A DNA stretch of 9,069 nt from JAKQHY01 sp034429475. Lineage in GTDB: Bacteria > Chloroflexota > Anaerolineae > B4-G1 > SLSP01. The notes under the pieces are model-generated. The model was not told where the DNA came from, ran no database searches, and worked only from the letters and a program-made list of their open reading frames with translations. Made by a program: the position numbers and the translations under genes. Numbering within the stretch: position 1 is the first letter of the stretch; every line of letters starts with the position of its first letter. The stretch spans positions 1 to 9,069 of the forward strand of contig DAOUGD010000161.1 in the NCBI GenBank assembly GCA_034429475.1, read 5' to 3'. Of this stretch, positions 1 through 6,258 are shown piece by piece.

Positions 1-49
1 CAGTCCTCTGCCCGCACAACACTTGTTTTTAATCCACCGCTAAAATGAT

Positions 50-54
50 GAGGG
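50..54 (+). promoter_or_regulatory. Candidate ribosome binding site for the first exported protein
   Basis: A GAGGG stretch lies 11 nt upstream of the ATG at 66. The two earlier in-frame ATGs at 45 and 48 have only an A/C/T-rich leader and no purine-rich site. This favours the start at 66, although the spacing is on the long side. Confidence 0.4.
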
Positions 55-65
55 ATAATCAGACT

Positions 66-1511
66 ATGATCAGCAATCGTAAAAAATTATTAGGACTGGT
101 AATTTTGATATTGGTCATTGGCCTATTGGCCTGGGTTCCGGTTTGGGGTGGGGCAAAGCCGACTTACCTGGCGCAGTCAGACACCTGGGTCACGGTATTC
201 ACGGATACTTTTACCACGATTTCACCCAATTGGACTATCAGTGACAATGTGGAAGGGCAATACCGTTGGGGTGCTACTGCGTACACCCGCACCCTGGGCA
301 CGTTGGTCGTTTCTGATACGGGACTTTGGGCGGCGGGCGGCGGCGCGCTCGGCAGCGCGCAGTCCTGGCCTACAGGAACCTACCCATCCCAACTATCAAC
401 TCTGGCCGTCATTGGGCCGTTCACCCCGACGCAAAAAGTTTGGGACATACAAGTGCGCTTCTGGCTCGACAACCGGCTGGCCTCGGGCGACACGGTCTTT
501 GTAGGATTATCACTAGACGGCGTGAATTTTACTACAGGGATCGAACTGACCGAGACGTTCGCACTGGCGCAAGAAGTGGTGTGGACTACCCGTGACTATG
601 CCGGCTCTCCGGTGTATCTGGGCCTGCGTTTCACCAGCAGCGACGACAACATTGCGACCGGGCCGCTAATAGACAATTTGCGACTGGCATTTAACTACGG
701 CTCGACGATCTATTTGCCCCTTATGCGGAAAGATCCTACGGTAACGCCCTCGCCTACGCTTACTCCTTCGCCCACCGTCACGCCTTCCCCCACATTGCCA
801 GCAGTTTATCTGGACCAGTTTGACGATCCCCAGAGTGGGTGGAATGTGGGGGCAGTCATGCGTTACAACGAGTGGGGTGATCACAAACGTTGGGAAGAAG
901 TTACCACATTGAGCTATTTAGACAATCATTATCGTTTTTTTATTCCCCTGACGTGGCATGGCGGCGGCGGTAACGTGGACACGTGGTTTGTCTGGCCGGT
1001 GGAAACGGCCCCATTGCCAGAATCCTTTTACCCGCTACCGCAAAAGTACTGCGTCGAAGCCGTGGGGCGTTTCATGGGCGAGGAAGAGTATTCCCCGTGG
1101 TGGGCGCATTGGGGCATCGTTTTTGGCGCCAACGCGACCTTGTCGGAAGTTTACTCGCTGCAAGTCAACGTTAATCATGATAGAGCGGTGTTACATCATC
1201 ACAACTACCAGTATCCAGGCAATCGGCAACCATTGGGCGGCGAGGACGTCAATGTCGAAACTGCGTTGGTCCCCTGGACTGGCAATTACGACTGGATTTC
1301 CAGTCACCAATACAATCATCTCAAGGCAGTGGTCAACGGTCGTTACGTGCGGGTCTATGTGAATGGTCGTTACATCCAGACCGTCGGCATCTCTGGCGAC
1401 TTGCCGCGCGCTCACATCGGCCTGATTGGCGGCTCATGGGAAGTGACCCCCATTGACATCCGCATTGACTATTTCCGTTACGAACCCAATTGCCCGGAAT
1501 CGCAGCAATAA
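66..1511 (+). CDS. Exported two-domain protein with Thr/Pro linker and C-terminal LamG-like domain (paralogue 1)
   Basis: This is probably a cell-surface or secreted protein of about 481 residues; no enzymatic activity can be assigned. The N-terminus has basic residues (NRKK) followed by a strongly hydrophobic segment, which fits a signal peptide or an N-terminal anchor. Residues roughly 38-215 form a beta-rich domain with many W, T and G residues. It ends in the motif IYLPLMRK, which resembles a short motif common in Chloroflexota secreted proteins. A Thr/Pro/Ser linker (TPSPTL-type hexads) leads to a C-terminal domain of about 235 residues. That domain begins FDDPQSGWNVG and ends in a segment containing GLIGGSWEVTP and YFRYEP, resembling the concanavalin/LamG-like sandwich found in carbohydrate-binding and DUF1080-like proteins. 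Two Cys (YCVEA and NCPE) are shared with the downstream paralogue and may form a disulfide. The start at 66 is preferred for its GAGGG site; in-frame ATGs at 45 and 48 would add 7 or 6 residues. The next gene begins 2 nt after the stop, so co-translation is likely. Confidence 0.85.
   Translation: MISNRKKLLGLVILILVIGLLAWVPVWGGAKPTYLAQSDTWVTVFTDTFTTISPNWTISDNVEGQYRWGATAYTRTLGTLVVSDTGLWAAGGGALGSAQSWPTGTYPSQLSTLAVIGPFTPTQKVWDIQVRFWLDNRLASGDTVFVGLSLDGVNFTTGIELTETFALAQEVVWTTRDYAGSPVYLGLRFTSSDDNIATGPLIDNLRLAFNYGSTIYLPLMRKDPTVTPSPTLTPSPTVTPSPTLPAVYLDQFDDPQSGWNVGAVMRYNEWGDHKRWEEVTTLSYLDNHYRFFIPLTWHGGGGNVDTWFVWPVETAPLPESFYPLPQKYCVEAVGRFMGEEEYSPWWAHWGIVFGANATLSEVYSLQVNVNHDRAVLHHHNYQYPGNRQPLGGEDVNVETALVPWTGNYDWISSHQYNHLKAVVNGRYVRVYVNGRYIQTVGISGDLPRAHIGLIGGSWEVTPIDIRIDYFRYEPNCPESQQ
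738..798 (+). repeat. Thr/Pro/Ser linker repeat within paralogue 1
   Basis: This stretch encodes about three TPSPT(L/V) hexads between the IYLPLM motif and the C-terminal domain. The DNA copies are degenerate while the protein period is kept, which suggests selection for a flexible extracellular spacer. Such linkers are common in secreted Chloroflexota proteins and may be O-glycosylated, which is inferred and not visible here. Confidence 0.7.
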
Positions 1512-1513
1512 GG

Positions 1514-2950
1514 ATGACCTTGCGCAAACGATGGAGAGGGGGGCTGGTGGCGCTGTTTGTGGTCGGCGCCTTGGGGGCGCTTTCTATGCTGGGGAACGCT
1601 CAGACGGCGTATCCTCCATTGACGGAGACCTGGGTCACGGTTTTCAGCGACACCTTCACTACCGTTTCACCCGCCTGGACTATCCTTGACAACAACCATG
1701 GACAGTACCAGTGGGGGGTAACCCCCTACACCCGTCCTATGGGCACACTCGTCATCGCGGATAGTGGTTTCTGGGCGGTCGGCGGCGGCGCGCAGGGCAG
1801 CGCGCAATCCTGGCCCACCGGAACCTATCCATCCGAGATGTGGACCTGGGCTGTGGCCGGCCCTTTCACGCCAACGCAAGATACCTGGGATATGCAAGTG
1901 CGCTTCTGGCTGGACAACCGGCTGGCCTCTGGGGACGCCGTCTTCGTGGGACTCTCGGTGAATGGGGTGCAGTTTAAGGGGATTGAACTGACCGACGCCT
2001 TCACCGTGGCGCAGGAAGTGGTGTGGAATACCCGCGCGTACCTCGGCTCGCCGGTCTATCTGGGGCTACGGTTCACCAGTACCGACGCCAATGTCGCTGC
2101 CGGGTCGCTCGTAGATGACTTGCTGCTGGCGTTCAACTATGGTTCAACGATTTATATGCCCATGGTTCGGCGCGATCTTCCCCCTACGCCCACGTTCACG
2201 CCTACCCCCACACCCACGCCTACCCCCACACCGATACTAAACTACACCGATGATTTTGACGATCCAGAAAGCGGCTGGAATGTAGGCGTTGCTATGCGTC
2301 TTAACAATCGGGATGGTTACGCGGTTTGGGAAGAAGTGGCCGACATCAGTTATTACCTCGGCAATTACCGTTTCTATATTCCCCTGACATGTCATGGCGG
2401 CGGAGAGGTAGACACCTGGTTTGTCTGGCCGGCTGAAAAGGCGCCGATGCCGGACGCGCTCTACCCACTGTCGAATCGCTACTGTGTCGAAGCGCGGGGC
2501 AAATTTGCCAATTCTTCAGGAGAGTATAGCCCCTGGTGGGCGCATTGGGGCCTCGTTTTCGGGGCCAATGCTGATATGACGGAGTTGTATACGTTTCAAG
2601 TGAATGCTAACCATAGTTTCGCCGTGTTGCGCTTGCACAACTACAACTATCCGGGGAACCGGCAACCATTAACCGGGCAAGAAATTAACGTCGAAATCCC
2701 TATCCTGCCGTGGTCCAAGGATGACCTGGGTAATCTGATCGAGGCGACCGAGTACAACACCCTCAAAGCGGTAGTCCTTGGCACCAACGTGAAAATTTAT
2801 GTGGATGGCGAGTATTTGGGTATTGCCAATATTCCTGATATGCCCCGCGCCAATGTCGGGTTGATCGGGGGGTCTTTTGAAGTCACACCGGTTGAACTGT
2901 GGTTTGATTACTTCAAATACGATCCCTTATGTCCCGAAGCACAACCGTGA
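1514..2950 (+). CDS. Exported two-domain protein with Thr/Pro linker and C-terminal LamG-like domain (paralogue 2)
   Basis: This is a full-length tandem paralogue of the preceding gene, about 478 residues with the same domain order. A clear signal peptide is visible: MTLRKRW, then a hydrophobic stretch, with likely signal peptidase I cleavage after GNA. The N-terminal beta-rich domain shares long stretches with paralogue 1, including WVTVFxDTFTT, SAQSWPTGTYPS, VRFWLDNRLASGD and YLGLRFTS. It ends in IYMPMVRRD. A pure TPTP linker (about residues 222-241) leads to a C-terminal domain starting FDDPESGWNVG. This contains PWWAHWGLVFGAN, NYPGNRQPL and GLIGGSFEVTP, as in LamG-like sandwiches. The YCVEA and LCPE cysteines are conserved, and an extra Cys (PLTCHGG) replaces a Trp of paralogue 1. 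The ATG at 1514 is chosen because it lies 2 nt after the upstream stop and begins a normal signal peptide. A TTG at 1490 in the same frame would add eight residues and overlap the upstream gene. Function is unknown; carbohydrate or surface binding is an inference. Confidence 0.87.
   Translation: MTLRKRWRGGLVALFVVGALGALSMLGNAQTAYPPLTETWVTVFSDTFTTVSPAWTILDNNHGQYQWGVTPYTRPMGTLVIADSGFWAVGGGAQGSAQSWPTGTYPSEMWTWAVAGPFTPTQDTWDMQVRFWLDNRLASGDAVFVGLSVNGVQFKGIELTDAFTVAQEVVWNTRAYLGSPVYLGLRFTSTDANVAAGSLVDDLLLAFNYGSTIYMPMVRRDLPPTPTFTPTPTPTPTPTPILNYTDDFDDPESGWNVGVAMRLNNRDGYAVWEEVADISYYLGNYRFYIPLTCHGGGEVDTWFVWPAEKAPMPDALYPLSNRYCVEARGKFANSSGEYSPWWAHWGLVFGANADMTELYTFQVNANHSFAVLRLHNYNYPGNRQPLTGQEINVEIPILPWSKDDLGNLIEATEYNTLKAVVLGTNVKIYVDGEYLGIANIPDMPRANVGLIGGSFEVTPVELWFDYFKYDPLCPEAQP
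2198..2233 (+). repeat. 18-bp tandem direct repeat encoding the TPTP linker of paralogue 2
   Basis: Two adjacent 18-bp units (2198-2215 and 2216-2233) differ at one base and encode TPTPTP twice. The near-identity suggests recent expansion by slippage or unequal exchange, unlike the more diverged linker in paralogue 1. Confidence 0.7.
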
Positions 2951-2963
2951 GCTGACGCCACTC

Positions 2964-3027
2964 TTACAATTTGAAGCTGATGTGCAGTGGTGGCTATATT
3001 CCGCCACGGTACATCAGCTTCGTGTAA
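2964..3027. repeat. Long imperfect inverted repeat (hairpin) in the gap before the DUF2142-like gene
   Basis: A perfect 11-bp arm, GAAGCTGATGT (2973-2983), is matched by its reverse complement at 3011-3021. Pairing extends outward after a 3-nt bulge (TTACA 2964-2968 with TGTAA 3023-3027). It also extends inward (GTGGC 2990-2994 region with GCCAC 3003-3007), leaving an 8-nt loop TATATTCC. No T-run follows, so it is not a standard intrinsic terminator. It could be an operator or cruciform, an mRNA-processing hairpin, or a small mobile-repeat remnant. No second copy was noticed in the window. Confidence 0.75.
2971..3000 (+). promoter_or_regulatory. Candidate sigma70-type promoter for the DUF2142-like gene
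   Basis: TTGAAG (2971-2976) matches four of six bases of the -35 consensus. TATATT (2995-3000) matches five of six of the -10 consensus, with an 18-nt spacer. Transcription would begin near 3007, about 55 nt before the ATG at 3062. The -35 overlaps the left arm of the inverted repeat, and the -10 is in its loop. It was found by eye and such matches arise by chance, so confidence is limited. Confidence 0.35.
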
Positions 3028-3048
3028 TGCCTGTAGCGCTTGTTGGAT

Positions 3049-3052
3049 GAGG
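3049..3052 (+). promoter_or_regulatory. Ribosome binding site deciding the start of the DUF2142-like gene
   Basis: GAGG, within GGATGAGG, lies 9 nt before the ATG at 3062, which is good Shine-Dalgarno spacing. It favours that ATG over the in-frame ATG at 3047 and the GTG at 2987. The GTG lies inside the hairpin and would add a non-conserved Cys-rich leader. Confidence 0.6.
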
Positions 3053-3061
3053 CCGGCCATA

Positions 3062-5251
3062 ATGCAACTACGACAGGGCTTCAAATCAGCGCCGTTCGCG
3101 GCGCTCCTAATCGCTTTCGTGCTCCTCGCCGGCGCCGTCAGCCTGATCAACCCTCTCTTTGAGGCCCCCGACGAAATCCGCCACTATCGCTACATCCGTA
3201 AACTCGTGGTGGAGCACGTCCTGCCGGTGCAGGGGCAAGAAGACGTGCGTTCCCAAAGCCACCATCCCCCCCTGTATTACTTCCTGAGCGCGCTGTGCAG
3301 TGCGTGGACGCCTTCCCCCCATACCGCCGCCTACGAGCATCCCACCAACTCCTTCTGGGGTTATCGCAACTGGGAGGTGGGCGTAGATAACAAATTGCAA
3401 TACTGGCATAGCCCGTCCGAGCGTTTCCCCTTTCCCGATGGTTTTTTGGCCGTCTTGATCCCGCGCTGGGTCAACGTCTGGCTGGGCGCGTTGACCGTGA
3501 CGCTGACCTACGGGGTGGGGCGGCGCGTCTGGCCGGAACATCCCTCGCTGGCCCTGGCGTCTGCCGCCCTGGTGGCCTTCAACCCGCAATTTATCTACAC
3601 GAGTGCGGCTATCACCAATGACATTCTCGCCGCGGCGTGCGGGACGTGGGTGCTGTTTGACTGCTTGGGCATCCTTCAGACCGGAGCCTCCCCTCGCGGC
3701 TGGATTGGCCTGGGCGTGGCCTACGGCTGCGCGCTGCTGGCAAAATTCCACCTGGTCGCCGCCGGCGCGCTCATCGCGCTGACGCTGGCGTGGGAGGCGT
3801 GGCGGACGCCGGGATCGTTGTTCTCGCGCCTGACCCGCTGGCTGCTTGGTATGGCCGTCGTGTTCGGCATCGCGGCGGCCCTGGCCGGCTGGTGGTTCGC
3901 GCGCAACTGGCTGCTCTACGGTGACTTGACCGGCATGAACAAACTCAACGAACTGTGGTATGGCCGTCCGGCAGAGGGCAACTGGTGGGCCATCCAACAA
4001 GGCTTGCCGTATCTCTGGGCCAGCCTGTGGGCGCGCTTCGGCTACGGGCAGATTCCGCTGCCATCGCCGATGTACACCGGGATAGGGACCGTCTGCTTGC
4101 TGGCGTTGGCAGGGTACGTATGGCCGCGTCGTTCCGGTCTGACTTTTGCAAACGCATTCCTGTTGATCGCCACAGTCGGAATATTTACCGCCGTCGTCTT
4201 CTACTACATGCTGATTCAACCTGCCGGGGCGATGGGCCGCTTCCTGTTTCCGGCGCTACCGGCCTTTACCGTGCTGCTCGTCGGCGGAGCGCAAGCCTGG
4301 CTGCACAGGCCGAAGGCAATTGCCGTTGGCACAGCCGCGTTGCTGCTCGTCCTGTGCGCCGTCGCGTTCGGCGGTTATCTGCTGCCTGCGGTCGGCTACC
4401 CTTCCCGCGCCGCCGCCATGCCGGAGGCTTCCCTCGACGTGCAGTTCGGCGACGCGGCGCGTGTGCTGGCCGTGGGGGTCAGCCCGGCGCAGGCGCAGCC
4501 CGGCGAGCCGGTGTGGGTGCGCGTGACCTGGGAACCGCTGCAAGCGACGGCGCGTCCCTATGCCGTCTACATCCATCTGATAGATGAAACCGGCGGCGTC
4601 GTGGCGCAGCGCGATACCTGGCCCGGCCTGGGGCGCGCGCCCACCACCTCTTGGCGCAGCGGCGCCGCGTTTGTGGACAGCTATCGGGTGGACTTGAGCG
4701 AATCGGTGTACGCGCCCAACCGCGTCAGCGTGCGCCTGGGGCTGTACGAAGCGGAGTGGGGCCGGCTGCCGCTCATCCAAAACGGCGTCGCCGCCTCGCC
4801 CGACCAAAGCCTGGACGTGGGCGCCGTGGATATCGTCGCGCGTCCCGGCGCGTGGCCGAACGCCCAATTCGCCAGCTTCGCCGACGAAATCGCTTTTGTC
4901 GGCTATACCTTAGAACCGCGCGTCCTGCACGCCGGGGAGACGCTGACGGCTACGCTCTATTGGAAGGTCATCGGCGAGCCGCGTTACCCTTACGCGATCT
5001 TCGCCCAAGTGTTGGATTCGGAATATCACGTCTGGGGCAGCCGCGACGGCGGCGGCGTGACCTGGACGCCCGGCAGCGTGGTGACGGAGACACGGCAAAT
5101 CACCCTGCTGCCGGAGACGCCCGCCGGGAGTTACCCCCTTCAGGTGGGATTGTTCCACTCAGAAACCGGACGTCTGCCGGTCGTTGCCGACGATGGTCGC
5201 CATCTGGACGAGCGTGTGCTCCTTGGTCCCATCTCGGTGCAAGAAAGATAG
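3062..5251 (+). CDS. DUF2142/GT39-like multi-pass membrane protein with two C-terminal beta-sandwich repeats
   Basis: This is a probable GT-C-fold glycosyltransferase or relative, about 729 residues, expected to transfer sugar from a polyprenyl-phosphate donor on the outer face of the membrane. A first helix (about 10-33) is followed by the acidic loop motif EAPDE (D37, E38) and HHPPLYY (67-73). This order, PDE then HPPLYY, is typical of DUF2142 and related GT-C proteins, where the acidic pair is the likely catalytic or metal-binding site. Around ten or more hydrophobic segments follow to about residue 445. The C-terminus holds two related extracytoplasmic beta-sandwich units, about 459-597 and 603-729. 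They share YAVYIHLID/YAIFAQVLD, then a W/PT/W stretch, and end LGLYEAEWGRLPL/VGLFHSETGRLPV. The same unit recurs in the convergent DUF2723 gene. The ATG at 3062 is supported by GAGG at 3049-3052. A promoter is possible in the upstream hairpin. The next gene starts 44 nt downstream, probably as one transcript. The sugar and acceptor are unknown. Confidence 0.88.
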   Translation: MQLRQGFKSAPFAALLIAFVLLAGAVSLINPLFEAPDEIRHYRYIRKLVVEHVLPVQGQEDVRSQSHHPPLYYFLSALCSAWTPSPHTAAYEHPTNSFWGYRNWEVGVDNKLQYWHSPSERFPFPDGFLAVLIPRWVNVWLGALTVTLTYGVGRRVWPEHPSLALASAALVAFNPQFIYTSAAITNDILAAACGTWVLFDCLGILQTGASPRGWIGLGVAYGCALLAKFHLVAAGALIALTLAWEAWRTPGSLFSRLTRWLLGMAVVFGIAAALAGWWFARNWLLYGDLTGMNKLNELWYGRPAEGNWWAIQQGLPYLWASLWARFGYGQIPLPSPMYTGIGTVCLLALAGYVWPRRSGLTFANAFLLIATVGIFTAVVFYYMLIQPAGAMGRFLFPALPAFTVLLVGGAQAWLHRPKAIAVGTAALLLVLCAVAFGGYLLPAVGYPSRAAAMPEASLDVQFGDAARVLAVGVSPAQAQPGEPVWVRVTWEPLQATARPYAVYIHLIDETGGVVAQRDTWPGLGRAPTTSWRSGAAFVDSYRVDLSESVYAPNRVSVRLGLYEAEWGRLPLIQNGVAASPDQSLDVGAVDIVARPGAWPNAQFASFADEIAFVGYTLEPRVLHAGETLTATLYWKVIGEPRYPYAIFAQVLDSEYHVWGSRDGGGVTWTPGSVVTETRQITLLPETPAGSYPLQVGLFHSETGRLPVVADDGRHLDERVLLGPISVQER

Positions 5252-5280
5252 TTTCACGCAAAGGCGCAAAGGCGCGAAGA
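5252..5280. repeat. Short octamer tandem repeat (CGCAAAGG type) between genes
   Basis: Three 8-bp units occur in a row: CGCAAAGG 5257-5264, CGCAAAGG 5265-5272, and a diverged CGCGAAGA 5273-5280. Sequences of this kind (ACGCAAAG-like units) are known to me as dispersed intergenic repeats in several phyla; in translation they read RKGAKARRK. It fills most of the 44-nt spacer and covers the region where a ribosome binding site might begin. Confidence 0.6.
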
Positions 5281-5295
5281 AAAAACCATTCTTTC

Positions 5296-6258
5296 ATGAT
5301 GAAAAACCGTAAACTTTGGCTGAACCTGTTGCGGATTGGGCTGAGCATCCTGGCGTTGGCGCTCCTCTTCCAAAAAGTGGGTGGGCGCGAGGTTTGGGAT
5401 GCCCTGGCCGCCGCCGATGGGCGCTTCCTGGCGCTGGCGTGGGGATTGGGCGTGGTTGGCCTGGTGGTGCGGACGTTTCGCTGGCGGGCGCTGCTGGTCG
5501 GCCTGGGGCTTGCGCCGTCGTTTGGCCGGCTGTTGAAGCTGTACTTTGTCGGCGCCTTCTTTAACACCTTCTTGCTCTCCGGCTTCGGCGGCGACGTGGT
5601 GCGCGTCATCGAGCTGGCCCAGGATGAACGGCGTTCTGCGGCCTTCGGCACGGTGCTGGTGGACCGGATGACCGGCATCCTCTCGCTGTTCCTGATGGGG
5701 CTGATCGTGTTGCCTTTTACGCGTGAGCTGGCTCCCTGGCTGGTGTGGACGTTCGTGCTGATCTCGGTGGGCGGGTTGGCCGGCGGTTTTTTGCTGCTGG
5801 AAGGGAACGTCCTGCGTCGTCTGACGGAGCGGCTGCCGGGGCCGCTCTCGCTGGCGGGGGAAGGCCCGCTGGCCCAACTCTATGCCGCCGTGAGCGGCTC
5901 CGGCTGGCGCGCGGTGGGGATGGCGTTGCTGCTCTCGACGCTTTTCAATCTCACCAACGTGGCGCAGTACTGGCTGTGCGGGCTGGCCGTCGGCCTGAAG
6001 CTGAACTTCGCGTTCTATTTCATCGCCGTCCCATTGCTGGCCCTGACCTTGCTCGTGCCGATCTCCGTGGGCGGCCTGGGCGCGCGCGATTGGGTGGCGC
6101 AGCCGCTCTTCGCCTCGGTCGGCGCGTCCGCCGCGCTTACGGCGGGGATGTCGCTGCTGGTCTGGCTGGCGACGACGGCGGCCGGGTTGGTGGGCGGCCT
6201 CGTCTATCTCTGGGATGGGGTGCGCGGGCTGCTTATGGGGACTCGGCGCCCAGCGTGA
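5296..6258 (+). CDS. LPG_synthase_TM / UPF0104 (YbhN-like) integral membrane protein
   Basis: This is a polytopic membrane protein of about 320 residues, a normal size for stand-alone members of Pfam LPG_synthase_TM (UPF0104). It lacks the soluble acyl-transfer domain of full MprF, so it is not expected to make lysyl-phosphatidylglycerol. Family hallmarks are visible: RTFRWRALL near residues 59-67, FFNTFLLSGFGGDVVR (88-103) with GFGGD at 96-100, VDRMTG (121-126), and PISVGGLGARDW (about 255-266). About seven to eight hydrophobic helices are apparent. Family members are proposed to move or modify lipids, and they often lie beside glycosyltransferase genes, as here. Adjacent ATGs at 5296 and 5299 are both possible starts. 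No strong Shine-Dalgarno site is visible, because the 44-nt spacer after the DUF2142-like gene is mostly octamer repeat. Codon use is very GC-rich. Its last 26 bp overlap the 3' end of the convergent DUF2723 gene. Confidence 0.9.
   Translation: MMKNRKLWLNLLRIGLSILALALLFQKVGGREVWDALAAADGRFLALAWGLGVVGLVVRTFRWRALLVGLGLAPSFGRLLKLYFVGAFFNTFLLSGFGGDVVRVIELAQDERRSAAFGTVLVDRMTGILSLFLMGLIVLPFTRELAPWLVWTFVLISVGGLAGGFLLLEGNVLRRLTERLPGPLSLAGEGPLAQLYAAVSGSGWRAVGMALLLSTLFNLTNVAQYWLCGLAVGLKLNFAFYFIAVPLLALTLLVPISVGGLGARDWVAQPLFASVGASAALTAGMSLLVWLATTAAGLVGGLVYLWDGVRGLLMGTRRPA

Noticed and set aside
23..46. TTGTTT and TAAAAT as a promoter for the first gene.
   Set aside because: The spacer is only about 12 nt, too short for a sigma70-type promoter, and no better pair was found in the 65 bp available.
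1..48. Possible 3' end of an upstream gene. Three frames end in stops at 32, 43 and 48; the frame ending at 32 reads VLCPHNTCF, loosely like the LCPE tail of the paralogues, and the frame ending at 48 would overlap the ATG at 45.
   Set aside because: Fewer than 16 codons are visible in any frame and the resemblance is a two- to three-residue match, so no feature can be supported.
2964..3027. Hairpin as an intrinsic transcription terminator for the exported-protein pair.
   Set aside because: No run of T follows the right arm (it continues TGTAATGCC), and the loop and inner stem are interrupted.
2987..3061. GTG at 2987 as the start of the DUF2142-like protein.
   Set aside because: The extra 25 residues (Cys-rich, encoded partly by the hairpin) do not look like a membrane-protein N-terminus, and the ATG at 3062 has a well-placed GAGG.
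2908..3150. Minus-strand 80-codon frame across the gap, containing a helical-looking ALQALHEAD segment.
   Set aside because: It overlaps the ends of two well-supported genes and the hairpin, and shows no recognisable domain or ribosome binding site; it is probably chance.
3107..4219. Long minus-strand open frame (370 codons) opposite the DUF2142-like gene.
   Set aside because: It is rich in Arg, Gln, Gly and Pro with no membrane or domain pattern, as expected for an antisense shadow of a GC-rich gene whose + strand frame is a clear membrane protein.
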